Part shown: positions 1 through 9,371 of the stretch, one piece after another | Layout of the letters: every line of letters starts with the position of its first letter | Position numbering within the stretch: the first letter of the stretch is position 1 | NCBI GenBank assembly: GCA_022072255.1 | Contig: JAJVHZ010000023.1 | Span: 43,249-107,248 of the forward strand | Length of the DNA: 64,000 bases | From: Gammaproteobacteria bacterium | Lineage (GTDB): Bacteria; Pseudomonadota; Gammaproteobacteria; JAJPIJ01 | Direction of reading: 5' to 3' | Notes under the pieces: model-generated | Seen by the model: only the letters and a program-made list of their open reading frames with translations | What the model was told of the DNA's origin: nothing | Databases searched by the model: none | Translations under genes and position numbers: made by a program

Positions 1-81
1 GGCACCCTGGGATACCTGGTGTGGACCATCATCGAATGCCGCCGCTGGGCTCGCGGCGACGCCATCGGCGGCACAACCTGA
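1..81 (+). CDS. C-terminal fragment of an unidentified, probably membrane, protein
   Basis: Frame 1 is open from the window edge to a TGA at 79-81 and gives 26 residues. The fragment begins with a hydrophobic stretch (LGYLVWTII) followed by a basic tail (CRRWARGD), as at the end of a last transmembrane helix. The next gene starts 18 bp downstream on the same strand, so it may share an operon with the phosphonate genes. Too little is present to name it. Confidence 0.5.
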   Translation, partial: GTLGYLVWTIIECRRWARGDAIGGTT

Positions 82-99
82 GAACGGGCACGGATTGGC

Positions 100-831
100 A
101 TGACCGACATCAACGCCGCGCTCGACGCGCACATTCGCACCCTGGACTTGGCCTCGCTCCGGCGCAGGTTCCTGGAGCAGGACGAGGCGCTGGTCATCGA
201 GAACTTTCTGCCGCAGACCGTCGCCGACGCGCTGCTCGCGGCGCTGCCGCGGGTGCATCCCAGCGTGAACCGCAACTATCTGCCCGGTCACAAGAAGGGC
301 GGCAGCGTCAGCCGCTTCGATCTGGACCGGCTCGCGCCGGAGTTTCCCGAGCTCTACCGCTCCGCGGCGCTGACGGATTTCCTCCGGGTGCTGACCGGCG
401 TGGAGCTGCTGCCCTGCCCCGCCAGCGACCCGCATACCTACGCGCTCTACTATTACACGCAGCCCGGCGATCACATCAGCTGGCACTACGACACCTCGTA
501 TTACAGGGGCGCCCGGTACACGGCCCTTTTCGGGCTGGTCGACCGTTCCAGCTGCAGACTCGAGTTCGAGCTCTATCGCGGCCGCAAGGATCGCCCGGGC
601 GAGCAGCACAGCATCGAGCTCACGCCCGGCACCTTCGTCATCTTCAACGGCGACAGGCTTTGGCACCGGGTCACGCCCGCGGGCGAGAACGAGGAACGCA
701 TCGTGTTGACGCTCGAATACCTCACCAGCGCCAGGATGAGCAGCTTCGGCCGCTTCGTCTCCAACATGAAGGACGCCGTGGCCTATTTCGGCTTCCGCCA
801 GGTGTTCGGAAGGGCGGCTGGCAAGTCGTGA
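100..831 (+). CDS. 2-oxoglutarate/Fe(II)-dependent oxygenase family protein
   Basis: The 243-residue protein carries the double-stranded beta-helix metal triad of this superfamily: H129-x-D131 in SWHYDTSYY and a distal His189 in DRLWHR. Arg200 (ERIVLTLEY) sits where the 2-oxoglutarate carboxylate anchor is expected. Such enzymes use O2 and 2-oxoglutarate to hydroxylate or otherwise oxidise a small molecule or side chain. The substrate cannot be read from sequence. Its place directly upstream of a nucleotidyltransferase and a PEP mutase suggests that it tailors a phosphonate or the molecule carrying it; that is inference. There is no signal peptide, so it should be cytoplasmic. Confidence 0.75.
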   Translation: MTDINAALDAHIRTLDLASLRRRFLEQDEALVIENFLPQTVADALLAALPRVHPSVNRNYLPGHKKGGSVSRFDLDRLAPEFPELYRSAALTDFLRVLTGVELLPCPASDPHTYALYYYTQPGDHISWHYDTSYYRGARYTALFGLVDRSSCRLEFELYRGRKDRPGEQHSIELTPGTFVIFNGDRLWHRVTPAGENEERIVLTLEYLTSARMSSFGRFVSNMKDAVAYFGFRQVFGRAAGKS

Positions 832-925
832 GCGGTGTCGATGCGGCAGCGGCGGCCCGACCCGCCGCGACGCGTTGCGCTCGCCAGTCACCCATCGCCA
901 GGCACGATTCACGAACCATCGTTCG

Positions 926-1663
926 ATGAGAGCCATCATCCTTGCCGCCGGCTACGGCCGGCGCCTCGCCGCCGCCCATCAGGGCCCCAAGGCCCTGCTC
1001 GAGTTCGGCGGCAAGACACTCCTGCAGCGTCACCTGGAGAACCTGGCCGCCCGCGGCACGGATCACATCGCCGTCTGCGTCGGTTACGAGGCCGGCATGC
1101 TGCGCGAGGCGATCGAGGCGAGCGGCCATGCGACCCGCGTGTCCACCGTCCTGAACCCCGCCTATCGCGAGGGCAGCGTCGTCAGCCTGTGGACGATGCG
1201 CCATTACCTCGACGCCGGCGGAGAGGTGCTGCTGATGGATGCCGATGTGCTCTACCACCCGGCGCTGCTGGACCGCCTGCAGCACACCGCCCGGCCGAAC
1301 TGCTTCCTGCTCGACAGGGATTTCGAGCCCGGATTGGAGCCGGTCAAGCTGTGCGTGCGCACCGGCGCCCTGGTGGAGTTCCGCAAGCAACTCGCCGAGG
1401 GGCTACAATACGACTTCGCCGGCGAATCGGTGGGCTTTTTCCGCTTCGGGGAGGACATGGCCCGGCAGCTGGCGCGCAAGACCGAGGAATACGTCGGCAA
1501 CGGCCGCCGCGAGGAGCCCTACGAGGAGGCGATCCGCGACCTGTTGCTGGAGCGGCCGGCCGAGTTCGATTACGAGGACATCACCGGCACGCCCTGGGTC
1601 GAGATAGATTTCCCCGAGGACATTGCGCGAGCCACCACCAAGATACTGCCGCACCTGACGTGA
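926..1663 (+). CDS. Nucleotidyltransferase, sugar-1-phosphate/phosphonate type
   Basis: The 245-residue protein has the GT-A nucleotidyltransferase fold signature. LAAGYGRRL lies at residues 6-14, followed by [10 protein letters not shown] (21-30) and the metal-binding DAD at 105-107 in [10 protein letters not shown] chose the ATG at 926 because it places MRAIILAAG at the N-terminus as in the family; the frame is open further upstream from 875. The stop overlaps the GTG start of the PEP mutase gene (GTGA at 1660-1663), so the two are translationally coupled. Nucleotidyltransferases beside PEP mutase genes are known to activate phosphonates as CMP esters (PntC type). A sugar-nucleotide role is the alternative. 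Confidence 0.8.
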   Translation: MRAIILAAGYGRRLAAAHQGPKALLEFGGKTLLQRHLENLAARGTDHIAVCVGYEAGMLREAIEASGHATRVSTVLNPAYREGSVVSLWTMRHYLDAGGEVLLMDADVLYHPALLDRLQHTARPNCFLLDRDFEPGLEPVKLCVRTGALVEFRKQLAEGLQYDFAGESVGFFRFGEDMARQLARKTEEYVGNGRREEPYEEAIRDLLLERPAEFDYEDITGTPWVEIDFPEDIARATTKILPHLT

Positions 1664-3315
1664 ACAGCCCCGAGAACATCAATCCGCCCCTGAGTCGCGC
1701 CGCTCAGCTGCGGCGCCTGCTGCTGTCGCCCGAACTGGAATTCATCATGGAGGCGCACAACGGCCTGTCCGCGCGCATCGTCGAGGAGGCCGGCTTCAGT
1801 GGCATATGGGCCAGCGGCCTCGCGCTTTCCGCGCAGTTCGGCGTGCGCGACAACAACGAGGCGAGCTGGACACAGGTCGTGGACGTGCTGGAGTTCATGA
1901 CCGACGTCACCCGCGTCCCCATCCTGCTCGACGGCGATACCGGCTATGGAAACTTCAACAACATGCGTCGGCTCGTGCGCAAGCTCGGGCAGCGCGGCGT
2001 GGCCGGGGTATGCATCGAGGACAAGCTGTTTCCCAAGTCCAACAGCTTCATCGACGGCGAGCGCCAGCCGCTGGCCGACGTCGAGGAGTTCTGCGGCAAG
2101 ATCAAGGCCGGCAAGGACAGCCAGCACGACGACGACTTCTGCATCGTCGCGCGTATCGAGGCCCTGATCGCCGGATGGGACATGAAGGAGGCACTGCGCC
2201 GCGCCGAGGCCTACCGGCAGGCGGGCGCCGACGCCATCCTCATCCACAGCAAGCTCTCGCGGCCCGACGAGATCCTCACCTTCGCAAGGGAGTGGGGAAA
2301 CCGCGCGCCGGTCGTGATCGTCCCCACCAAGTACTACTCCACGCCGGTGGCGATGTACCGGCGCGCCGGGATAAGCCTGGTCATCTGGGCCAACCACATG
2401 GTCCGCGCCGCCGTACGCGCCATGCAGTCGGTCGCCGCCGAGGTGCGCGCGACCGAGAGCCTGCTGAACGTCGAGGACCGTATCGCCTCGGTCAACGAGA
2501 TCTTCCGCCTGCAGGGTGCCGATGAGCTGAAGGAGGCCGAGCTGCGCTACGCCGGCGGCACGCAGAGCCGCGTGCAGGCAATCGTGCTCGCCGCCAGCCG
2601 GGGCGAGGAACTCGACCGGCTCACGCAATCCCGGCCGAAGGTGATGCTGCCGATCAGCGGCAAGCCGCTCCTGCGCCGGCTGGTAGACGAGTTCAAGAAG
2701 CAGGGCATAAACGATACGACCGTGGTTGCCGGCTACCGCGCCGACGCGATCAACGTTCCCGGCGTGAAGGTGACGGTAAACGCGGAATACGCCAGCACCG
2801 GCGAGCTGGCCTCGCTCTCGTGCGCGCAGCGGGACTTCGCCGACAACATGGTCATCCTCTACGGCGACCTGCTGTTCCGCAGCTACATCCTGCGGGATGC
2901 GCTGGAGCACGAGGGCGAGATCGTGACGGTGGTCGATTCCGCCCTCTCCACGAACCATGTCAGCGGCTCGCCGGACTACGCCTGGTGCTCGGCGGCCGAC
3001 GATCGCGCCGTCATCGATCATGACGTGACGCTGGAGCGCATCGACGAGGACGCGGACAGCGGCCCCGGCCCCTGCCACGGACGCTGGATCGGAATACTGC
3101 GAATCCGTGGCGCCGGCCGGAAGTGGCTCGCCGAGGCGCTGGGCGAGCTGAAGCAGCGCCCGGACTATCATTCCCTGGGCCTGCCCCACGTACTCAATCA
3201 CCTCGTGCAGCGCGGCCGCCCGGTGCGTGTGCTCTATATCAACGGCCACTGGCTGGACGTGAATTCCCTCGAGGACCTCGATCGGGCGGGCGACTTCACG
3301 CAGGGCAACGCCTGA
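1660..3315 (+). CDS. Phosphoenolpyruvate mutase fused to a nucleotidyltransferase domain
   Basis: The 551-residue protein begins at a GTG overlapping the previous stop. Residues 1-290 are a PEP mutase of the isocitrate lyase superfamily. They contain DGDTGYGN (91-98) and [11 protein letters not shown] (120-130), the EDKx5NS hallmark that separates true mutases from lyases and hydrolases. PEP mutase isomerises phosphoenolpyruvate to phosphonopyruvate, the entry step of nearly all phosphonate pathways. Residues about 305-545 are a second nucleotidyltransferase domain: AIVLAASRG at 307-315, where most relatives have LAAGxG, then [13 protein letters not shown]. Fusions of this kind are thought to transfer a nucleotide, usually CMP, to a phosphonate. 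The frame is open upstream to 835, but that part is a shadow of the preceding gene. Confidence 0.92.
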   Translation: MNSPENINPPLSRAAQLRRLLLSPELEFIMEAHNGLSARIVEEAGFSGIWASGLALSAQFGVRDNNEASWTQVVDVLEFMTDVTRVPILLDGDTGYGNFNNMRRLVRKLGQRGVAGVCIEDKLFPKSNSFIDGERQPLADVEEFCGKIKAGKDSQHDDDFCIVARIEALIAGWDMKEALRRAEAYRQAGADAILIHSKLSRPDEILTFAREWGNRAPVVIVPTKYYSTPVAMYRRAGISLVIWANHMVRAAVRAMQSVAAEVRATESLLNVEDRIASVNEIFRLQGADELKEAELRYAGGTQSRVQAIVLAASRGEELDRLTQSRPKVMLPISGKPLLRRLVDEFKKQGINDTTVVAGYRADAINVPGVKVTVNAEYASTGELASLSCAQRDFADNMVILYGDLLFRSYILRDALEHEGEIVTVVDSALSTNHVSGSPDYAWCSAADDRAVIDHDVTLERIDEDADSGPGPCHGRWIGILRIRGAGRKWLAEALGELKQRPDYHSLGLPHVLNHLVQRGRPVRVLYINGHWLDVNSLEDLDRAGDFTQGNA

Positions 3316-3708
3316 TCTGAGCAGGGATCGTCCCGCTCAGCTCCACTCCACCGCAAGGAATTGCTGTGGCCGCGCACGCCACTGGAATCGGCTGACGTTC
3401 GATCAATCGGGTTTTCCGGGCGCGCCTTTGCGGATTGGTCAATTCGAAGCCCCGGCAATCGCCGATCGGCGGCGGTACCGGGTGTGTTTCCATGACCCTC
3501 GGCCGCATGGATGCGGCCGCGGAGCGTACATGGACGTATTCACAGCGTGTCATGGAAACATACCCGGTGCTGCCGCAAGGCGCTCCGATCGAAGTCCTCA
3601 AGAAGAGATTCGTAGGCGCTTAGAGGAGTCGAATACACACGAGACCTGGCGAAGCAATACAATAGCGACCGCACAATTCACGACCACACCCACAGCTCAC
3701 CACCGAAA
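3316..3708. other. Intergenic region with a palindromic element
   Basis: The 393 bp between the mutase and decarboxylase genes show no convincing gene. The short open frames here overlap a hairpin element at 3477-3568 and lack good start sites. A TACAAT sequence about 50 bp before the decarboxylase could be a -10 box, but no clear -35 is paired with it. Confidence 0.5.
3477..3568. repeat. Palindromic intergenic element with nested hairpin
   Basis: The arms at 3477-3495 and 3550-3568 are reverse complements with 18 of 19 positions matching (ACCGGGTGTGTTTCCATGA). Inside lies a second 9-bp stem, CGGCCGCAT/ATGCGGCCG at 3500-3508 and 3511-3519, with a GG loop. The layout is that of a dispersed palindromic repeat. 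I found no second copy in this window, so genome-wide repetition is inferred. Confidence 0.6.
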
Positions 3709-4860
3709 ATGATCAAGGCCGAAGAATTCGTCGAAGCCGCGCGCGCGCTGGGCTACGGCACCTACGCCGGCGTGCCCTGCTCGTTCCTGACGCCGTTCAT
3801 CAACTGCGTCATCAACGACGAGCGGTTGAAATACATCTCCTCGGCCAACGAGGGCGACGCGCTGGCCACGGCCTGCGGCGCGGCGATCGGCGGGCGCCGC
3901 GCGGTGGCCATGATGCAGAACTCCGGCCTCGGCAACGCGGTCAGCCCGATCACCTCGCTGAGCTACGTCTTCCGCATCCCGCTTCTCATCATCTGCACCC
4001 ATCGCGGCGCGCCCGGCGTGCACGACGAACCGCAGCACGAGCTGATGGGGCAGATCACCAGCGAGATGTTCGATCTCATGCGCGTGCCGTGGGAGACCTT
4101 CCCGATGCACGCGCAGGACATCGGACCGGCGCTGCAGCGAGCCCGCGACTACCTGGAACGCGAGCGACGGCCGTATGGGCTCATCATGCAGAAGGGTACC
4201 GTCGACAGACATGCCCTGAAGAAGAAGACGCCGGGACTGCCGACGCGCGCAGGCAGGCTGGTGCACGCCGATACCCGGCGCAGGACCCCGCGACTGACGC
4301 GCAATGACGCGCTCAGGCACATCATCGACCTCACCCCGGCCGCCGACACGATCGTGATTGCCACGACCGGCTACACCGGCCGCGAGCTCTACGCCATCGA
4401 CGATCGCGTCAATCAGCTCTACATGGTCGGCTCCATGGGCTGTGCCTCGTCCCTGGGTCTCGGACTGGCGCTTGCGAAGCCGGAGAAGAAGGTAGTCGTG
4501 ATCGACGGCGATGGCGCCGCGCTGATGCGCATGGGCAATTTCGCGACGCTGGGGGCCTACGGTCCGGACAACCTCGTGCACGTCGTGCTCGACAACGAGG
4601 CACACGACTCCACCGGCGCGCAGGCGACGGTGACCGCTGGCGTGAGCTTCGCCGCCATCGCGCTGGCCTGCGGTTACGGGCTGTGCGTCAGCGGCGAGGA
4701 CTCCGGCGTGCTGGACCGCGTCCTGCAGGCTGACGACAGCGGTCCGAAGTTCGCACACCTGAAGATCGCTACCGGCACCATCGAGGACCTGCCGCGGCCG
4801 AAGGTGACGCCGCCGCAGGTGCTGGACCGGCTGATGTCGCACGTCGGCAGCCGGTTCTGA
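3709..4860 (+). CDS. Phosphonopyruvate decarboxylase
   Basis: The 383-residue thiamine-diphosphate enzyme converts phosphonopyruvate to phosphonoacetaldehyde plus CO2. This irreversible step pulls the unfavourable mutase equilibrium forward. The N-terminal pyrimidine-binding half has the cofactor-activating Glu48 in ANEGDAL. The C-terminal half has the GDG-N diphosphate/Mg motif, with GDG at 267-269 and Asn296 in VVLDNEAHD. Its length matches the single-chain Ppd family, which is shorter than acetolactate synthases. It stands between the mutase and the AEP transaminase on the same strand, in pathway order. Confidence 0.94.
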   Translation: MIKAEEFVEAARALGYGTYAGVPCSFLTPFINCVINDERLKYISSANEGDALATACGAAIGGRRAVAMMQNSGLGNAVSPITSLSYVFRIPLLIICTHRGAPGVHDEPQHELMGQITSEMFDLMRVPWETFPMHAQDIGPALQRARDYLERERRPYGLIMQKGTVDRHALKKKTPGLPTRAGRLVHADTRRRTPRLTRNDALRHIIDLTPAADTIVIATTGYTGRELYAIDDRVNQLYMVGSMGCASSLGLGLALAKPEKKVVVIDGDGAALMRMGNFATLGAYGPDNLVHVVLDNEAHDSTGAQATVTAGVSFAAIALACGYGLCVSGEDSGVLDRVLQADDSGPKFAHLKIATGTIEDLPRPKVTPPQVLDRLMSHVGSRF

Positions 4861-4926
4861 GCAGGAGGCCGCCTTCCTGCATCGCCAAGACCACGTGACG
4901 CATCACCGGGGATACTCAACCGCGAC

Positions 4927-6024
4927 ATGAACAGACCCGACGTCAGGCCGCTGCTGTTGCTGAATCCCGGTCCCGTCACGCTGAGCGCGCGCGTGCGCGC
5001 GGCGCTGGGCGGCCCCGATCTCTGTCATCGCGAACCGGAATTCGCCGAGCTCCAGCGCGCAATCCGCGAGCGGCTGCTGCAGGTCTATGGACTCGACCCG
5101 CAGCGTTACGCCGCCATCCTGATGACTGGCTCCGGAACCTCGGCGATGGAGGCGATGATCGCCAGCCTCGGCCCCGCGACCAGCAAGATGCTGATCATCG
5201 AGAACGGCGTCTACGGCGAACGCCTCGCGAGGATTGCCGCCATCCACGGCATACCCAGCGTCCCCATGACACTGAAGTGGGGCGAGGCGATCGACAACGC
5301 GCGTCTGCGCGCGCTGCTCGACGAGCACCAGGGCGTCTCGCACCTGGCGATGGTGCATCACGAGACGACGACCGGGCGGCTCAACGCTATCGAACCCGTC
5401 GCGCGCCTGTGCGGCGAGCGTCGGGTGACCCTGTTGCTGGATGCCGTCAGCAGTTTCGGCGCCGAGGAACTCGATTTCCACGGCTGGGACATCGCCGGCT
5501 GCGCGGCGACGGCCAACAAGTGCCTGCACGGCGTGCCCGGCGCCTCCTTTGTCATCGCGCGCCGCGACGCACTCGACGACGACGACATCCCGCAGCGTAC
5601 GCTGTACCTGGATCTCGCCACCTACTGCCGCGAGCAGGACAAGGGCGGCACTCCGTTCACCCAGTCGGTGCAGACCTTCTACGCGCTGGCCGAGGCGCTC
5701 GCGGAGTTCCAGGAGCACGGCGGGTGGCACGCGCGCCACCGGCGCTACAGGGCGCTGGCGGAGCAGGTGCGGTCCGGACTCATCGCCCTGGGAATAAGGC
5801 CCCTGCTGCCCGAGGGCGCCTCCTCCGTCGTGCTCAACAGCTACCACCTGCCCGCCAACGTCACCTACGAACGCCTGCACGGCCACTTGAAGACGCACGG
5901 CTTCGTCATCTACTCCGGCCAGGGCATTTACGGAAAATCGATCTTCCGGATCTCGACCATGGGCGAGATCACGGGCGCGGACATGCAACGCCTGGTCGCG
6001 GCGGTCGGTGAACTGCTGCGGTGA
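4927..6024 (+). CDS. phnW: 2-aminoethylphosphonate-pyruvate transaminase
   Basis: The 365-residue fold-type I PLP aminotransferase has LLNPGPVTLS near the N-terminus, the PLP-ring Asp172 in LLDAVSSFGAEE, and the Schiff-base Lys198 in AATANKCLHGVPG. These are typical of PhnW. PhnW interconverts phosphonoacetaldehyde plus alanine with 2-aminoethylphosphonate plus pyruvate. Because PEP mutase and the decarboxylase lie immediately upstream, it should work here in the biosynthetic direction. No phosphonatase (phnX) gene is present, which argues against a degradation cluster. It is 66 bp downstream of the decarboxylase. Confidence 0.93.
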   Translation: MNRPDVRPLLLLNPGPVTLSARVRAALGGPDLCHREPEFAELQRAIRERLLQVYGLDPQRYAAILMTGSGTSAMEAMIASLGPATSKMLIIENGVYGERLARIAAIHGIPSVPMTLKWGEAIDNARLRALLDEHQGVSHLAMVHHETTTGRLNAIEPVARLCGERRVTLLLDAVSSFGAEELDFHGWDIAGCAATANKCLHGVPGASFVIARRDALDDDDIPQRTLYLDLATYCREQDKGGTPFTQSVQTFYALAEALAEFQEHGGWHARHRRYRALAEQVRSGLIALGIRPLLPEGASSVVLNSYHLPANVTYERLHGHLKTHGFVIYSGQGIYGKSIFRISTMGEITGADMQRLVAAVGELLR

Positions 6025-6029
6025 GTGAC

Positions 6030-6051
6030 CGGAACGGCGGGCGCCGTTCCG
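6030..6051. terminator. Hairpin between convergent phnW and dxs
   Basis: A perfect 10-bp stem (CGGAACGGCG / CGCCGTTCCG) with a two-base loop lies in the 52-bp gap between the two convergent genes. There is no T-run on either side, so it is a plausible but atypical terminator. Confidence 0.5.
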
Positions 6052-6076
6052 TCGCGAAAGATGCCGCGGGCGCGGC

Positions 6077-7969
6077 TCAGGCGAGTTGGACGGCCCGCGC
6101 GTCCCGGCCCTGCTGCCGGGATTCGATCGCGCGCACCAGCTCTTCGCGCGTGAAACCGGCCTCCCTGCGCATGTCCTCCTGCGAGCCGTGCTGCAGCATG
6201 GCGTCCGGCAGCCCGAAATTCAGCACTGGCACGAGCACGCCGCGGGCGGCGAGCACCTCGTTGACAGCGCTGCCGCAGCCGCCCGCGATGACGTTCTCCT
6301 CCACCGTGACGATGAGATTGTGCGTCTCGGCCATCTGCAGGATGAGCGCCTCGTCCAGCGGCTTGATGAATCGCATGTTCGCCACCGTGGCGTCGATTTC
6401 CTCGGCTGCCGCCAGCGACATCGCCAAAGGCGTGCCGAAGGCCAGGATTGCGACGTCTTTGCCCCGACGCCGCACCTCGGCCTTGCCGACGGGCAGCGCG
6501 AGCATTTCCTTCTCGGGCACCGCACCGGTGCCGCTGCCGCGCGGATATCGCACGGCGGCCGGCATGTCGAGCGTGTAGGCCGTATGGAGCATCTGCCGGC
6601 ATTCGTTTTCGTCGGACGGCGCCATCAGCACGATGTTCGGCAGGCAGCGCATGAAGCTGACGTCGTAGCTGCCGTTGTGCGTCGGGCCGTCGTTGCCCAC
6701 GCAGCCCGCACGGTCGATGGCGAAGACCACGGGCAGCTTCTGCAGGCAGACATCGTGCACCACCTGATCGTAGCCGCGCTGCAGAAAGGTGGAGTAGATC
6801 GCAACCACGGGTTTCAGGCCGTCGCAGGCCATGCCGGCGGCGAGCGTGACGGCGTGCTGCTCGGCAATGGCGACGTCGTAGTACTGCGCGGGAAACTGCT
6901 CGTGGAACTTCACCAGGCCCGAGCCTTCGCGCATTGCCGGGGTGATGGCGACGAAGCGCTTGTCCTGCGCCGCCATGTCGCAGCACCACTCGCCGAAGAC
7001 GTCGCTGAAGGTCATCCTGCCGGGCTTGCCGCTCGGCTGGATGCCGAGCTCCGGGTCGAACGGCGCCGAGATGCCGTGATACTTCACCGGATCGTCCTCG
7101 GCGGGCGCATAGCCCTTGCCCTTGCGCGTGATGATGTGCAGGAGCTGCGGTCCCTTCAGCTCGTGGATGTTGCGCAATGTGTGCACCAGCGCATACAGGT
7201 CGTGCCCGTCGATGGGTCCGATGTAGTTGAACCCGAACTCCTCGAACAGCGTGCCCGGAACGATGAGTCCCTTGACGTGCTCCTCGGCGCGGCGCGCCAG
7301 CTCCCAGACCGGCGGCATGTGCGAGAGCACCTTCTTGCTGCCCTCGCGGATGGTGGTGTAGAGCTTGCCGGAGAGGATCTGCGCGAACCGGCTCGACAGC
7401 GCGCCGACGTTCGGGGAGATCGACATGTTGTTGTCGTTCAGGATCACCAGCATGTCCGTGCCGAGATCCCCGGCGTGGTTGAGGGCCTCGAAGGCCATGC
7501 CGGCGGTCAGCCCGCCGTCGCCGATGATGGCGACCGCCTTGCGGTGGCTGCCGGTCTTCCGTGCGGCGATGGCCATGCCGAGCGCCGCCCCGATCGAGGT
7601 GCTGGAGTGGCCGACCCCGAAGGTGTCGTACTCGCTCTCGTCGCGCTTCGGGAAGGGTGCCAGGCCGTCCTTCTTTCGAATGGTGAGGATGCGGTCGCGG
7701 CGGCCCGTGAGGATCTTGTGCGGGTAGGCCTGGTGGCCGACGTCCCAGACCAGCCGGTCATCGGGGGTGTTGTAGACGTAATGCAGTGCGATGGTCAGCT
7801 CGATGGTGCCGAGACCAGCGGCGAAATGGCCGGTGCTCTGGCTGACAGACTCGACCAGGAAGTTACGCAGTTCGGTCGCGACCGCCTCGAGCTGCGACTC
7901 CGGCAGGCGGCGCAGGTCTGCAGGCGAGGCAATCCGACTCAGTAATGGGTAACGGCCGTTGGGTGACAT
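6077..7969 (-). CDS. dxs: 1-deoxy-D-xylulose-5-phosphate synthase
   Basis: The 630-residue ThDP enzyme joins pyruvate and glyceraldehyde-3-phosphate to make DXP, the first step of the MEP isoprenoid pathway. Visible features are [21 protein letters not shown], trimmed here to its core [16 protein letters not shown], the cofactor motif [18 protein letters not shown], and the transketolase pyrimidine domain ([16 protein letters not shown]). Its length is close to the usual 620 residues. It is divergent from hpnH with about 200 bp between them. The genomic link makes sense, since hopanoids are built from MEP-derived squalene. Confidence 0.97.
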   Translation of the reverse strand: MSPNGRYPLLSRIASPADLRRLPESQLEAVATELRNFLVESVSQSTGHFAAGLGTIELTIALHYVYNTPDDRLVWDVGHQAYPHKILTGRRDRILTIRKKDGLAPFPKRDESEYDTFGVGHSSTSIGAALGMAIAARKTGSHRKAVAIIGDGGLTAGMAFEALNHAGDLGTDMLVILNDNNMSISPNVGALSSRFAQILSGKLYTTIREGSKKVLSHMPPVWELARRAEEHVKGLIVPGTLFEEFGFNYIGPIDGHDLYALVHTLRNIHELKGPQLLHIITRKGKGYAPAEDDPVKYHGISAPFDPELGIQPSGKPGRMTFSDVFGEWCCDMAAQDKRFVAITPAMREGSGLVKFHEQFPAQYYDVAIAEQHAVTLAAGMACDGLKPVVAIYSTFLQRGYDQVVHDVCLQKLPVVFAIDRAGCVGNDGPTHNGSYDVSFMRCLPNIVLMAPSDENECRQMLHTAYTLDMPAAVRYPRGSGTGAVPEKEMLALPVGKAEVRRRGKDVAILAFGTPLAMSLAAAEEIDATVANMRFIKPLDEALILQMAETHNLIVTVEENVIAGGCGSAVNEVLAARGVLVPVLNFGLPDAMLQHGSQEDMRREAGFTREELVRAIESRQQGRDARAVQLA

Positions 7970-8031
7970 GTCGTTGTTCTGAAGCGCGGTCGGTCATTAT
8001 GGATACACGACCCCCCGCTTGCAACCGGATT

Positions 8032-8061
8032 TTGTCGTGAATTTCACGCACTTGCTGTACT
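8032..8061 (+). promoter_or_regulatory. Possible hpnH promoter with an embedded palindrome
   Basis: TTGTCG (8032-8037) and TGTACT (8056-8061) are 18 bp apart and resemble a weak sigma-70 promoter. The perfect 13-nt palindrome CGTGAATTTCACG at 8036-8048 lies in the spacer, a usual operator position. The call rests on pattern only. Confidence 0.3.
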
Positions 8062-8167
8062 TTGGGGCCCGATTCCAGTATCTTTGGCGCCCTTGGGCGG
8101 GAGTATTGCCAATCTTTTGTAATTTCAGCTTTTTTGCCACACGAACGGCTCCAAGGACACTGCAATA

Positions 8168-9313
<1,146 letters not shown>

Positions 9314-9343
9314 ACGCAGCCGTTCACCGATCCGGACCCCGCG

Positions 9344-9371
9344 AAACCCGCCACACGGCGGGTTTGCTTTT
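9344..9371 (+). terminator. Intrinsic-terminator-like hairpin abutting the hpnB start
   Basis: A 9-bp stem (AAACCCGCC / GGCGGGTTT, 9344-9352 and 9357-9365) with an ACAC loop is followed by GCTTTT. The T-run ends one base before the hpnB ATG at 9372. The only purine-rich candidate ribosome site, GGCGGG at 9357-9362, lies in the 3' arm. The hairpin could therefore terminate hpnH transcripts and also hide the hpnB ribosome site. Confidence 0.6.

Noticed and set aside
835..1659. Upstream extension of the PEP mutase reading frame
   Set aside because: This part overlaps the nucleotidyltransferase gene in another frame and is Arg/Pro-rich shadow; the GTG at 1660 fits family length and the 4-bp overlap.
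1570..3249. Long open frame on the minus strand opposite the PEP mutase gene
   Set aside because: It is a mirror frame produced by GC-rich codon bias; its translation is low-complexity and has no motif, while the plus strand has clear mutase signatures.
3428..3712. Short plus-strand frames in the gap before the decarboxylase gene
   Set aside because: They are made largely of the palindromic element, and no ribosome site or conserved motif supports them.
6086..7945. 619-codon open frame on the plus strand opposite dxs
   Set aside because: dxs on the minus strand is unmistakable; the plus frame shows His/Arg/Val-rich shadow composition.
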